Assembly: GCF_023540835.1 (NCBI RefSeq) | Contig: NZ_JALKCU010000001.1 | Location: forward strand, 682,001-746,000 | Direction of reading: 5' to 3' | Source: Marivivens geojensis | Lineage (GTDB): Bacteria > Pseudomonadota > Alphaproteobacteria > Rhodobacterales > Rhodobacteraceae | DNA: 64,000 nucleotides | Shown: piece after piece, positions 51,148 to 59,963 of the stretch | Layout: each line of letters starts with the position of its first letter | Numbering within the stretch: the stretch's first letter is position 1 | Made by a program: the position numbers and the translations under genes | The notes under the pieces: generated by a model | What the model was told of the DNA's origin: nothing | What the model saw: the letters and a program-made list of their open reading frames with translations, nothing else | The model's database searches: none

Positions 51148-51659
51148 TGAACAGCCTCCGGTTTCGGATGGCGATAAACCCAGCACGGTTGATCGGGTTT
51201 CGGCTGCGGTGCGTTTTCATCCAGTACGGCGCCCAGCTTTTCCGCGAGGTTCGCAGAGCGGGTGTTGCCGATGCCAACGTAGCTGACGATGGTGTCCCAG
51301 TTCAGAACGTTCCACGCATGATCAATCGCTGCGCGGGCGGCTTCAGTAGCGATGCCTGTGCCTTCGATCGACGTATCCCAAACGGTCCAGCCAATTTCGG
51401 TTTCTGGCCAATCCGCAGGGAACCATGGACCAATCAAGCCCAGCGGTGTGTCGTCGCCCTTGCGGGTCACGATCCACATGCCATAGCCGCGGATTTGCCA
51501 ATGCCCGATCTCGGACGCGAAGGCACGCCATGCCTTGCCCAAATCAAACGGCCCACCCACGCCTGCTGCGCGGTCAGACATGAAAAAGGCGCATGCGGCC
51601 TCCATGTCCGAAGCCTTGGGCTCGCGCAGGATAAGACGTTGGGTTTCGAGCGTTTGCAT
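51144..51659 (-). CDS. GNAT family N-acetyltransferase (second of a tandem pair)
   Basis: A 171-residue acetyltransferase of the same subfamily as its downstream neighbour: RLILREPKASDMEAA start, IEGTGIATEAARAAI acetyl-CoA loop and NTRSANLAEKLGAV. The two are clearly paralogues from a tandem duplication and are translationally coupled. It begins 2 bases after the ffh stop region. Substrate unknown. Confidence 0.85.
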   Translation of the reverse strand: MQTLETQRLILREPKASDMEAACAFFMSDRAAGVGGPFDLGKAWRAFASEIGHWQIRGYGMWIVTRKGDDTPLGLIGPWFPADWPETEIGWTVWDTSIEGTGIATEAARAAIDHAWNVLNWDTIVSYVGIGNTRSANLAEKLGAVLDENAPQPKPDQPCWVYRHPKPEAVQ

Positions 51660-51661
51660 GG

Positions 51662-53182
51662 TTACTTCTTTTTCCCCATGCCCAGACCCGATAGGCCACC
51701 CGGCAAACCGCCGAGGCCACCAAGTCCGCCCAGACCCGGAAGTTTACCACCCGGCAACTGGCTTCCCAGTGCCTTGGCCGCTTGTTCCATTGCTTTGGGA
51801 TCGTCCATGTTTGGCATGTCAGGCATACCGCCTTTGCCGAACATTTGTTTTACGGCTGCTTTGAGCGCGCCGCCTTTGCCCATTTTGCCCATCTTCTTCA
51901 TGACGTCGGCCATCTGCTTCTGCTGCTTGAGCAGCTTGTTCAGTTCCGACACCTCGAGGCCAGCGCCCGCAGCAACCCGCTTTTTACGGCTGGCTTGCAT
52001 GACATCAGGGTTAGCGCGTTCGAGTTTGGTCATAGAGTTGATCAGTGCGATCTGGCGACGCAGCATAATGTCGTCGAACCCAGCTTCTTTGATCTTGCCA
52101 GCGTGTTTCGCCATGCCGGGCATCATACCCATCAGGCTTTCCATGCCGCCCATCTTGAGCATCTGGTCCAGCTGCATCTTCAGGTCGTTCATGTTGAAGC
52201 GGCCCTTCTGGAAGCGCTTCATCATGCGTTCGGCTTGTTCGACCTCGAGCGTCGCCTGTGCCTTTTCGACCAGCGCAACAATGTCGCCCATGCCGAGGAT
52301 ACGGCCAGCAACGCGTTCAGCCTCGAACGTCTCAATGGCGTCCATCTTTTCACCCAGACCGACAAAGCGGATGGGTTTACCTGTGATGGCGCGCATCGAC
52401 AGCGCAGCACCGCCGCGACCGTCACCGTCCATACGAGTGAGGACAACGCCAGTCACGCCGATCTTAGCGTCAAACTCTGTTGCAACGTTCACCGCGTCCT
52501 GACCCGTCAGGCCGTCGACGACCAAGAGGGTTTCGCGCGGGTTCACGGCATCACGAACGTCGGCGGCCTGCTGGATCAGCTCTTCGTCGATGTGCAGACG
52601 GCCCGCGGTATCGAGCATGTAGATGTCATAGCCACCGAGGCTCGCCTGAGTTTTAGCGCGCTTTGCGATGGTGACGGGATCTTCGCCTTTGACGATCGGG
52701 AGTGTGTCTACACCGATCTGCTGGCCGAGGATTTGAAGCTGTTCCATAGCCGCAGGACGGTTCACGTCGAGCGAGGCCATCAGGATGCGCTTGCCTTCGC
52801 GTTCTTTCAAACGCTTCGCTAGTTTCGCTGTGGTGGTGGTTTTACCCGAACCCTGCAGACCAACCATCAGGATCGGGGCAGGCGGGTTGTCGATCTTTAG
52901 GCGGTCGGCTTCTGCGCCACCCGACAGAACGGCGATCAGTTCGTCGTGGACGATCTTAACGACCTGCTGACCTGGAGTGATCGATTTCGTTACCGCCGAG
53001 CCGGTTGCCTTTGCCTCGACCGCTTTCACAAAGCTGCGAACAACAGGCAGAGAAACGTCGGCTTCTAGCAGCGCAACGCGGACTTCACGAAGCGCGGTTT
53101 TAACATCGTCCGCGGACAGGGCACCCTGTTTCGTCAGACGGTCAAATACTCCGCCAAGGCGTTCGGATAGATTTTCAAACAT
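51662..53182 (-). CDS. ffh: Signal recognition particle protein Ffh
   Basis: A 506-residue SRP54 GTPase that targets membrane proteins to FtsY. N domain 1-85, G domain with GLQGSGKTTTTAKLA, DTAGRL and TRMDGDGRGGAALS, then the methionine-rich M domain (about 300-450), which binds 4.5S RNA, and a Gly/Leu/Pro-rich tail ending GKKK. The ATG at 53182 has GGAGGG 7-12 bases upstream; the frame is open further 5' but that part is not SRP-like. No 4.5S RNA gene was seen nearby. Confidence 0.97.
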   Translation of the reverse strand: MFENLSERLGGVFDRLTKQGALSADDVKTALREVRVALLEADVSLPVVRSFVKAVEAKATGSAVTKSITPGQQVVKIVHDELIAVLSGGAEADRLKIDNPPAPILMVGLQGSGKTTTTAKLAKRLKEREGKRILMASLDVNRPAAMEQLQILGQQIGVDTLPIVKGEDPVTIAKRAKTQASLGGYDIYMLDTAGRLHIDEELIQQAADVRDAVNPRETLLVVDGLTGQDAVNVATEFDAKIGVTGVVLTRMDGDGRGGAALSMRAITGKPIRFVGLGEKMDAIETFEAERVAGRILGMGDIVALVEKAQATLEVEQAERMMKRFQKGRFNMNDLKMQLDQMLKMGGMESLMGMMPGMAKHAGKIKEAGFDDIMLRRQIALINSMTKLERANPDVMQASRKKRVAAGAGLEVSELNKLLKQQKQMADVMKKMGKMGKGGALKAAVKQMFGKGGMPDMPNMDDPKAMEQAAKALGSQLPGGKLPGLGGLGGLGGLPGGLSGLGMGKKK

Positions 53183-53436
53183 GCCATGGCCCTCCAGCGA
53201 CCCGTTACTCATTTGGTCGCTACATAGGCATCGACCGCTCAAACCACAATCGCGCCCATGGGCGCAACGCGCTGATGGACGGCGATCCCCCCGAATAGGG
53301 AAGGGACCGGAAGACTCGGCTTCCGGGGAATTTGGCCTGCGTTTACGCGCGTGGAACCAGTGAGTCAAGCACGCCTTGCCCTTGCGCCTTTTGGTTCAGT
53401 GGCTAGATTGACGTGGTCGATTTAAGGATTTCCACG

Positions 53437-54315
53437 ATGGATCATTGGGATGAGGTGCGCACGGCATATCAGGTGGCGCGTTTGGGCACGGTTAGTGGTG
53501 CGGCCGAAGTATTGGGCGTTCACCATGCTACAGTGATCCGTCACATCGACGCTCTCGAAGGGCGTCTGGGCGTGAAATTGTTCCAGCGACACGCACGGGG
53601 CTACACACCCACTGAGGCAGGGCAGGACCTGCTAAAAGTCGCAAAGGCGGCAGATGACCAGTTCCATCAGCTCGGTGCGCGGTTAAAGGGGCACGGGGAT
53701 GGGGTGACGGGCGATCTGACTGTGACGTCTCTCGCATCGTTTTCGACGATGCTAACGCCTGTGATGGTGAAGTTCCAAAAGCAGAACCCCGAGGTAAAGA
53801 TCCGTTATCTCACGGGCGACCGTCTGTTCCGCCTCGAATACGGCGAGGCGCATGTCGCGATCCGTGCGGGGGCTGCGCCTGATCAGCCTGACAACGTCGT
53901 CCAGCCCTTTATCAAACAGACCGTCGCGATGGTCGCCGCCCAGAGTTACATCGACCGCATGGGGATGCCAGAGAACGACGCGGACCTCGCACAGCACGAG
54001 TTCGTCAGCCATGACGACACTGACAGCCGCGCGCCGTTCCACCGTTGGCTTCTCGCGAACGTGCCGTCGTCGCAGATCGTTTATCGCACGATGGACAACC
54101 GTTCTATGCGGGACGCCATCGCGGCTGGGGCGGGGATCGGGTTCTTACCCTCTTACGAATTTGGCATGATGCCGGGTGTCAAACAGGTCATGCCGCCGCG
54201 CGAAGAGTGGTCAACCAGCCTCTGGCTCGTCACGCACGTCGATCTGCACAGGACGCCAAAGGTGCAGACCTTCCTCAAGTTCCTCAAGGAAGAGGCAAAG
54301 TCGTGGGTGGAGTGA
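53437..54315 (+). CDS. LysR family transcriptional regulator
   Basis: A 292-residue regulator: HTH at 1-60 (GTVSGAAEVLGVHHATVIRH) and a LysR substrate-binding domain at 90-285. AAGGA lies 8 bases before the ATG at 53437. It runs directly into the EamA transporter gene, overlapping its start, so it probably controls or senses the exported compound. Inducer unknown. Confidence 0.88.
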   Translation: MDHWDEVRTAYQVARLGTVSGAAEVLGVHHATVIRHIDALEGRLGVKLFQRHARGYTPTEAGQDLLKVAKAADDQFHQLGARLKGHGDGVTGDLTVTSLASFSTMLTPVMVKFQKQNPEVKIRYLTGDRLFRLEYGEAHVAIRAGAAPDQPDNVVQPFIKQTVAMVAAQSYIDRMGMPENDADLAQHEFVSHDDTDSRAPFHRWLLANVPSSQIVYRTMDNRSMRDAIAAGAGIGFLPSYEFGMMPGVKQVMPPREEWSTSLWLVTHVDLHRTPKVQTFLKFLKEEAKSWVE

Positions 54316-55190
54316 TCCGCCCCCATCTTGCGGGACATTTGGCGATGTTGGTGTTCTCTGCCTCAGTGGCGGGGAGCTTTTCGCTAGGTGCTTCTGTCGC
54401 CAATGACATTTCGCCCGTCGCGCTCAATACGGTTCGATTTTGGGTTGCTGTTGCGATCCTAGGTATCGTGATGAAGTTGACGGGAAAGGGCGGGCGTCAG
54501 ACGTTCAAGGCGCCTTGGCGGTACGCGATACTGGGTGGGATGTACGCCTGCTACTTTGTCCTAATGTTCATGGCGCTCAAATCCACGTCGCCTGTGAACC
54601 TGTCGGTGGTGTTTACGCTGACACCCGTCATGGCGGGGGGCTTTGGCTACTTCCTGCTGAGACAAGTCATGTCCTCTCGTATCGCGCTGGCCCTCGCCAT
54701 TGGCGGTGCGGGGGCGGTTTGGGTGATTTTTCGTGGCGACCTGAGTGCCTTCCTCGCATTCGAAGTCGGCAGCGGCGAGGCTCTCTATTTCTGGGGCTGC
54801 GCGGCGCACGCGCTCTATACGCCGCTCGCACGGCGGCTCAATCGCGGCACACATGTTATTCCTTACACATTCGGCACATTGGTCGCGGCGGCGATCTGGA
54901 TTACCGGATATGGCTGGCGTGATCTGTTGGTGACGGATTGGACAAACCTCCCAAACCTCGTTTGGATCACGATCCTCTATATCGCGGTCTTTGCGACCTC
55001 GATGTCGTCGCTACTGCTGCTCTTCGCGACCCAGCGCCTGCCATCGTCCAAGGTCATGGCCTACACCTACCTTGTGCCGACGTGGGTGATTGCTTGGGAA
55101 TACATCCGTCACGCCTACGTCCCGCCAGGGATCGTGCTGGTCGGCGTGGCAATGACGCTTATTGCTCTGCTTCTTCTTCTGCGAGAATAA
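54303..55190 (+). CDS. EamA/DMT family transporter
   Basis: A 295-residue inner-membrane protein with ten predicted helices in two EamA repeats (about 10-135 and 150-290), exporting amino acids or metabolites in related systems. The GTG at 54303 has GAGG 8 bases upstream and overlaps the LysR gene by 13 bases; a GTG at 54312 in the LysR stop (GTGA) is the alternative. Its last 32 bases overlap the convergent ArsR gene. No cofactor motif. Confidence 0.85.
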   Translation: MGGVIRPHLAGHLAMLVFSASVAGSFSLGASVANDISPVALNTVRFWVAVAILGIVMKLTGKGGRQTFKAPWRYAILGGMYACYFVLMFMALKSTSPVNLSVVFTLTPVMAGGFGYFLLRQVMSSRIALALAIGGAGAVWVIFRGDLSAFLAFEVGSGEALYFWGCAAHALYTPLARRLNRGTHVIPYTFGTLVAAAIWITGYGWRDLLVTDWTNLPNLVWITILYIAVFATSMSSLLLLFATQRLPSSKVMAYTYLVPTWVIAWEYIRHAYVPPGIVLVGVAMTLIALLLLLRE

Positions 55191-55506
55191 CGCCCTCAGA
55201 GGCGAGGAACTGTTCGAACGCATCCAGATCGACGCCGTCCATCTGACCAAAGCCCTGCATCCAAACGCTCGCTTCACGCAGGGCGTCGGGTTCTAGCTTG
55301 CACCATTTTACCCGTCCGCGTTTCTCCTGAGAGATCAGGCCAGCGTCCGCCAGAACGGTTAGATGTTTTGAAATTGCTGCAAGCGACACGGCAAACGGTT
55401 CGGCCACATCGGTCACCGCCATATCATCCTCCAACAGCATCGACAGGATCGCGCGGCGGGTGGGGTCGGCCAAGGCCATAAAGACGGTATCAAGTGTAAC
55501 TGCCAT
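55159..55506 (-). CDS. ArsR family transcriptional regulator
   Basis: A 115-residue winged-helix repressor (ALADPTRRAILSML and SLAAISKHLTVLADAGLI). It lacks the CxC metal site of classic ArsR; single cysteines only (WCKL), so it is more like the SdpR/BigR-type or non-metal members that often pair with SRPBCC proteins. No such partner is next to it here. The 3' end overlaps the EamA gene by 32 bases. Confidence 0.85.
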   Translation of the reverse strand: MAVTLDTVFMALADPTRRAILSMLLEDDMAVTDVAEPFAVSLAAISKHLTVLADAGLISQEKRGRVKWCKLEPDALREASVWMQGFGQMDGVDLDAFEQFLASEGVILAEEEAEQ

Positions 55507-55679
55507 ATCCGCCGATTAAGCTGCCTTCATAACAAAGGTCAACCGATTGGTTGAATATAAAGAATGGGCAGTTTCGGGGCTAAATGGGCCGTGGGCGGAA
55601 TCGCGCAGTGGGTGGGCGTGGTAATTTTATCTATAATTAACAGTGCATTACGCTGAACGTTTTGTCACATCACGGCTTA

Positions 55680-55708
55680 TTGACTCATTGATCCTAAGGC
55701 CATAGCTA
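55680..55708 (+). promoter_or_regulatory. Promoter of the atp (Fo) operon
   Basis: TTGACT (55680-55685), a 17-base spacer and TAGCTA (55703-55708), 29 bases before the atpI start. The spacing is ideal for the main sigma factor. It lies in the 230-base gap behind the ArsR gene. Confidence 0.6.
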
Positions 55709-55736
55709 GTCCCCAACCTTCAGAGGGGATTTTCGA

Positions 55737-56066
55737 GTGACTGATCCGAACGATCTTGACCGCCTAAAGGCGTTAGACAGTCGGATCAAAGAGGTGAAAG
55801 CCAAAGCGCCCGAATTGAACCATATGAAGAAAGACTACTCTCAAGCGCAGCACGCGTGGCGGATGGTCACCGAACTTGTAGCTGGTCTCTTGATTGGCTT
55901 CGTCGTCGGATACGGGTTGGATTATGCCTTTGGCACCATGCCTGTGTTTTTGGTGATATTCATTTTTCTGGGCTTTGCGGCCGGTGTTAAAACCGTGATC
56001 GGCTCGGCTCAGGAACTACAGAGGAAACTGCTGGACACGTCGTCCAGCAAAGATGGGGATAACTGA
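55737..56066 (+). CDS. atpI: ATP synthase accessory protein AtpI
   Basis: A 109-residue protein with two membrane helices (about 45-65 and 72-92) that helps assembly of the c ring. The start is GTG with AGAGGGGA 7 bases upstream. It opens the Fo operon; its end is directly followed by atpB, one base after the stop. Confidence 0.88.
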   Translation: MTDPNDLDRLKALDSRIKEVKAKAPELNHMKKDYSQAQHAWRMVTELVAGLLIGFVVGYGLDYAFGTMPVFLVIFIFLGFAAGVKTVIGSAQELQRKLLDTSSSKDGDN

Positions 56067-56067
56067 C

Positions 56068-56823
56068 GTGGCGACTGAAGCGCATGGCGAAGGCACAGGC
56101 CTTGTTTTCCACCCGCTGGACCAGTTCAAGGTAACTCCGCTGTTCGGGGATGGCCCCGTACATTGGTACACCATCACCAACGCAACGTTGTGGATGGCCT
56201 TCGCTGTTCTGGCGATTGTTGCGATGTTCGTCATCGGTAGCCGCGGTCGCGCAATCGTGCCGTCGCGCGGTCAGTCGATCGCAGAGCTGTTCTACGGCTT
56301 TGTCTACAAGATGGTTGAAGACATCACCGGCCACGACGGTGTGAAGTACTTCCCGTACATCTTCTCGCTCTTCTGCTTCATCTTCTTCGCGAACTTCCTC
56401 GGCCTTCTGCCGCTGTCGTTCTCGCCCACCTCGCACATCGCAGTAACTGCTGTTCTCGGCTTTGGCGTGTTCATTATCGTAACCCTGATCGGTTTCGTGA
56501 AGAACGGCATCGGCTTCCTCGGCATGTTCTGGCTGAAAGACGCACCGCTCGCGCTGCGCCCGATCATCGCGATCATCGAGGTTATCTCTTATTTCGTCCG
56601 TCCCGTTAGTCACTCCATCCGTCTTGCAGGTAACATCACTGCAGGCCACGCGATGATCAAAGTATTCGCAGGCTTTGCCGCGATCGCTGCTGTGGCTCCG
56701 GTATCTGTTGTGGCAATCGCAGCAGTCTACGGTCTCGAAGTTCTCGTAGCCGGTATTCAGGCTTACGTGTTCACCATTCTGACCTGCATCTACCTCAAGG
56801 ATGCGCTGCACCCAGCGCACTAA
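56068..56823 (+). CDS. atpB: ATP synthase Fo subunit a
   Basis: A 251-residue membrane subunit forming the proton half-channels. The essential Arg is in [14 protein letters not shown], and the C-terminal [15 protein letters not shown] helix is conserved. The GTG at 56068 (product starting MATEAHGEG) has GGGGA 8 bases upstream; an ATG at 56053 in the same frame would overlap atpI and is less likely. Confidence 0.95.
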   Translation: MATEAHGEGTGLVFHPLDQFKVTPLFGDGPVHWYTITNATLWMAFAVLAIVAMFVIGSRGRAIVPSRGQSIAELFYGFVYKMVEDITGHDGVKYFPYIFSLFCFIFFANFLGLLPLSFSPTSHIAVTAVLGFGVFIIVTLIGFVKNGIGFLGMFWLKDAPLALRPIIAIIEVISYFVRPVSHSIRLAGNITAGHAMIKVFAGFAAIAAVAPVSVVAIAAVYGLEVLVAGIQAYVFTILTCIYLKDALHPAH

Positions 56824-56877
56824 GAGACGCAGGACTGAATTCCTATCCAGCCAATTCCATCGTAAGGAGATACAATC

Positions 56878-57114
56878 ATGGAAGGCAATATCGCACAACT
56901 CGGTCAGTTCATCGGCGCAGGCCTCGGCGCAATCGGTTCCGGCCTTGCTGCTATCGGTGTAGGCAACGTTGCTGCCAACTACCTGTCGGGCGCTCTGCGT
57001 AACCCGTCGGCTGCTGCTTCGCAGACCGCTACCCTCTTCATCGGTCTGGCATTCGCAGAAGCACTGGGGATCTTCTCGTTCCTCGTTGCTCTGCTGCTGA
57101 TGTTCGCAGTCTAA
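56878..57114 (+). CDS. atpE: ATP synthase Fo subunit c
   Basis: A 78-residue two-helix proteolipid of the rotor ring. The proton-carrying Glu is in [13 protein letters not shown] and the [17 protein letters not shown] helix packs the ring. No sodium-binding pattern is evident, so it is proton-driven. AAGGAG lies 9 bases before the ATG. Codon use favours abundant tRNAs, in line with the high copy need. Confidence 0.97.
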   Translation: MEGNIAQLGQFIGAGLGAIGSGLAAIGVGNVAANYLSGALRNPSAAASQTATLFIGLAFAEALGIFSFLVALLLMFAV

Positions 57115-57141
57115 TCACCTGACGCATCCTTACGGTCGGGC

Positions 57142-57163
57142 GGCGCGGGACTAACCCCGCGCC
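57142..57163 (+). repeat. Intercistronic hairpin after atpE
   Basis: GGCGCGGG (57142-57149) and CCCGCGCC (57156-57163) pair perfectly around a 6-base loop, with no U run. Such a stem after atpE can stabilise its mRNA and raise subunit c over the stator genes. Confidence 0.5.
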
Positions 57164-57200
57164 CCCGATGACACCCAAGGGTCCGACGGAGAGAGACGAG

Positions 57201-57776
57201 ATGGCAGACGAACACAACACGGTCGAGCATGTCGCGGATGCTGCGGAACACGCAGTAGACATGGCTCATGGTGCCGAAGCTGGCGGTGCAGCAATGCCCC
57301 AGCTCGACCCTACGACCTTTTCCAACCAGATTTTCTGGCTTCTGGTCACGCTCGTCGTGATCTATCTAATCCTGTCCAAAATTGCCCTGCCGCGCATCGC
57401 TGCGGTTCTGGCAGAACGGTCGGGAACCATCACCAACGATCTCGCTGCAGCTGAAGAGCTGAAAGCGAAAGCTGTTGCAGCTGAAGAAGCGTACAACAAA
57501 GCACTTGCTGACGCTCGTTCCGAGGCAGCTCGTATCGTTGATGAAACCAAGGCAGAGATCCAATCGCAGCTGAACGCCGAACTGGCCAAAGCAGACGACG
57601 AGATCGCAGCCAAAACTGCCGAGGGCGAAAAAGCCATCGCGGCAATTCGTGATAACGCGCTGTCCAGCGTGACCGATGTAGCAACGGAAACTGCCGCTGC
57701 TCTGGTCGCTGCGCTGGGTGGCCAAGCTGACGACAAAGCTATCGCTGCTGCTGTCGCCGCGCAGATGAAGGGCTGA
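57201..57776 (+). CDS. atpG: ATP synthase Fo subunit b' (second stator gene)
   Basis: A 191-residue b' subunit: an acidic, His-containing N terminus (about 1-45), one membrane helix (about 45-66) and a long Ala/Glu/Lys coiled coil. Photosynthetic and other alphaproteobacteria use a b/b' pair rather than two identical b subunits. The ATG at 57201 follows GGAGAGA; an ATG at 57168 is possible but less well placed. Also called atpX or atpF2. Confidence 0.92.
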   Translation: MADEHNTVEHVADAAEHAVDMAHGAEAGGAAMPQLDPTTFSNQIFWLLVTLVVIYLILSKIALPRIAAVLAERSGTITNDLAAAEELKAKAVAAEEAYNKALADARSEAARIVDETKAEIQSQLNAELAKADDEIAAKTAEGEKAIAAIRDNALSSVTDVATETAAALVAALGGQADDKAIAAAVAAQMKG

Positions 57777-57780
57777 GATT

Positions 57781-58353
57781 ATGAAGAAGCTTCTGATCCC
57801 CGCATTCATCCTGATGGCTCAGCCTGCGCTGGCATCGTCCAAAAACCCGTTCGCGGCTGAATTCTGGTCGCTGCACAACACTGACTTCATCGTTCTGTTG
57901 GCGTTCCTCGTCTTCGTCGGTGTCCTTCTCAAGCTGAAGGTTCCGTCGAAGGTTGGCGAAATGCTCGACGGTCGCGCGGCATCTATCCGGTCTGATCTGG
58001 AAGAAGCCAAATCGATCCGCGAAGAAGCACAGACCCTGTTGGCCTCGTTCGAGCGCAAGCAGAAAGAAGTGCAGGAACAGGCAGACCGCATCGTGGCAAC
58101 AGCTAAAGAAGAAGCTGAAGCCGCTGCAGTTCAGGCCAAAGCAGACATTGCAGCATCCGTTGCACGTCGTCTTGCTGCCGCCCAAGACCAGATCGCAAGC
58201 GCTGAAGCGTCTGCAGTCAAAGAGGTCAAGGATCGCGCAGTTATGGTCGCTGTTTCTGCAGCCAAAGAAGTGGTCGCTAAACAGATGACCGCAGCTTCGG
58301 CGAACAAACTGATCGACGACGCGATCGCGACTGTGGAAGCCAAGCTCCACTAA
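57781..58353 (+). CDS. atpF: ATP synthase Fo subunit b
   Basis: A 190-residue stator subunit. The first 18 residues (MKKLLIPAFILMAQPALA) look like a cleavable signal peptide, then a membrane helix (TDFIVLLAFLVFVGVLL) and a coiled coil to the end. It starts 4 bases after the b' stop and ends the operon before a terminator. The F1 genes are not in this window. Confidence 0.93.
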   Translation: MKKLLIPAFILMAQPALASSKNPFAAEFWSLHNTDFIVLLAFLVFVGVLLKLKVPSKVGEMLDGRAASIRSDLEEAKSIREEAQTLLASFERKQKEVQEQADRIVATAKEEAEAAAVQAKADIAASVARRLAAAQDQIASAEASAVKEVKDRAVMVAVSAAKEVVAKQMTAASANKLIDDAIATVEAKLH

Positions 58354-58377
58354 CGCCTGCCGTCATCACCTGAATAG

Positions 58378-58406
58378 AACCCCGTCTGCGCTGCAGGCGG
58401 GGTTTT
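58378..58406 (+). terminator. Rho-independent terminator of the atp Fo operon
   Basis: AACCCCGTCTGC and GCAGGCGGGGTT pair (one G-U) with a 3-base loop, then TTGTTTTT. It starts 25 bases after the atpF stop. Confidence 0.85.
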
Positions 58407-58432
58407 GTTTTTGCGGAAAAGCCTTTGGAACG

Positions 58433-58459
58433 AAAAAGGCCGCCCATTTGGGGCGGCCT
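58433..58459 (-). terminator. Rho-independent terminator of the OmpA-family lipoprotein gene
   Basis: AGGCCGCCC (58437-58445) and GGGCGGCCT (58451-58459) pair perfectly around a 5-base loop; the minus-strand side continues TTTTTCG. It lies 21 bases after the gene's stop. Confidence 0.88.
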
Positions 58460-58479
58460 CGATCGGTTCGGATTTGGGA

Positions 58480-59139
58480 TCAGTTCGTCGGGATGATGAT
58501 GATCTCAACACGGCGGTTCTGTGCGCGACCTTGTGGTGTCAGGTTGTCTGCAACAGGCTGGTTCTCACCACGACCTGCGGATTGGATACGCATCGCCGGA
58601 ACGCCTGCATTGATCAGGACGGAGGTCACAGCCTGCGCACGGCGCAGCGACAGGTCTTGGTTATAAGCAGCGGAACCAGTGTTGTCGGTATGGCCGATAA
58701 CCTGAACGATGGTGTTCGGATATGCATTGATCGAACGTGCAACCGTGTAGAGGTCGTTTTGCAGGCCACCTGTCAGGGTCGCGCTGTCGGTCGCAAAGAG
58801 GATATCCTGCGGCATCGTGACAATCAATTGGTTACCCGTGTTCACGATGCTGGATTGGTTGCCCAGTTGCTGACGCAGTTCAGCTTCCTGAAGGTCGAGT
58901 TGGCGTCCCCCAACGGCGCCAAGGCCACCACCGATTGCTGCGCCAAGGATCGCATTGCGACGACGTGCTGCGGTATCATCACCACCTGTCGACGCACCGA
59001 GTAGCGCACCAATACCAGCGCCAACAACCGCACCAGTCTGGGTGTTGCGGTTCGGGTTCGATGGGTCAGTCATTTCACATGCAGCCGTACCGAAAAGTGC
59101 GAAAGCCGCAACAGCGAGCGAAGAACGAGCAAGAATCAT
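58480..59139 (-). CDS. OmpA family lipoprotein (YiaD-like)
   Basis: A 219-residue outer-membrane lipoprotein. The lipobox GTAAC gives Cys21 as the acylated residue. A glycine-rich zipper (GAVVGAGIGALLGAS; GAAIGGGLGAVGG, about 36-80) is followed by the OmpA C-terminal peptidoglycan-binding domain (VIGHTDNTGS, then GRAQNRRVEI). It links the outer membrane to the wall. Divergent from nth. Confidence 0.9.
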   Translation of the reverse strand: MILARSSLAVAAFALFGTAACEMTDPSNPNRNTQTGAVVGAGIGALLGASTGGDDTAARRRNAILGAAIGGGLGAVGGRQLDLQEAELRQQLGNQSSIVNTGNQLIVTMPQDILFATDSATLTGGLQNDLYTVARSINAYPNTIVQVIGHTDNTGSAAYNQDLSLRRAQAVTSVLINAGVPAMRIQSAGRGENQPVADNLTPQGRAQNRRVEIIIIPTN

Positions 59140-59214
59140 AAGTCTATCCAGTCTTATTGAGCGACGCAGAAGATTGCGCCTATTGCCCTCTGATATGCCT
59201 CAAACGCGATTGAT

Positions 59215-59258
59215 ATCCAATAACGCAACATTAACGGGCAAAATTTCGCCCATTGGAT
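59215..59258. repeat. Nested inverted repeat upstream of nth
   Basis: ATCCAAT (59215-59221) and ATTGGAT (59252-59258) enclose GGGC/GCCC arms (59236-59239 and 59248-59251). It lies in the 179-base divergent gap between the lipoprotein gene and nth and could be an operator or an RNA fold. Confidence 0.35.
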
Positions 59259-59318
59259 TTTGGTTTATGCGGCAATCCTGTCCTTGCCTGATCGGATTGC
59301 GGCGGGCATACCCGCTCT

Positions 59319-59963
59319 ATGGTTAAGCAGCTTGATTATCATACCATCCGCGAGATTTTCACCCGCTTTCAGCAGGCCGAGGCCGAGCCGAAAGGGGAGT
59401 TGGATCACGTCAACGCCTATACGCTGGTCGTGGCTGTTGCGCTCTCTGCGCAGGCGACCGATAAGGGCGTGAACCGCGCCACCGCCGAATTGTTCAAGAT
59501 CGCGGATACACCACAAAAAATGTTGGACCTTGGCGAAGACGGGCTGATTGAGCACATCAAAACCATCGGTCTATTCCGCAATAAGGCTAAGAACGTCATC
59601 AAACTCAGCCGTATTCTTGTTGATGAGTATGGCGGCGAGGTGCCGAATTCCCGTGCGGCGCTCGAAAGCCTCCCTGGGGTCGGGCGCAAGACGGCGAATG
59701 TGGTATTGAATATGTGGTGGCAGTATCCAGCGCAGGCTGTTGATACGCATATCTTTCGGTTTGGAAACCGCTCTGGCGTGGCTGTGGGTAAGGATGTCGT
59801 TGCCGTTGAACGGGCGATTGAGGATCATATCCCTGCCGATTTCCAGCTTCACGCTCATCACTGGATGATTTTGCACGGGCGGTATACATGCCTTGCCCGA
59901 AACCCGAAATGCGCGACCTGTGTGATCCGCGATCTCTGTCTGTTTGAGGAAAAGAACCTATGA
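59319..59963 (+). CDS. nth: Endonuclease III
   Basis: A 214-residue DNA glycosylase/AP lyase for oxidised pyrimidines. The helix-hairpin-helix LPGVGRKTANVVL has catalytic Lys124, with Asp142 in VDTHIFRF. The [4Fe-4S] cysteines C191, C198, C201 and C207 have the standard C-x6-C-x2-C-x5-C spacing. No strong ribosome site precedes the ATG at 59319. Its stop overlaps the adenosine kinase start by ATGA. Confidence 0.96.
   Translation: MVKQLDYHTIREIFTRFQQAEAEPKGELDHVNAYTLVVAVALSAQATDKGVNRATAELFKIADTPQKMLDLGEDGLIEHIKTIGLFRNKAKNVIKLSRILVDEYGGEVPNSRAALESLPGVGRKTANVVLNMWWQYPAQAVDTHIFRFGNRSGVAVGKDVVAVERAIEDHIPADFQLHAHHWMILHGRYTCLARNPKCATCVIRDLCLFEEKNL

Noticed and set aside
49705-52502. Long plus-strand frames opposite bluB, rpsP, the GNAT genes and ffh
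   Set aside because: They run antisense through several well-identified genes and their proteins are Arg/Phe/Ser-rich without motifs.
53183-53436. 4.5S RNA gene near ffh
   Set aside because: The conserved GGAAGCAGCC-type apical loop of 4.5S RNA was not found in the ffh upstream gap.
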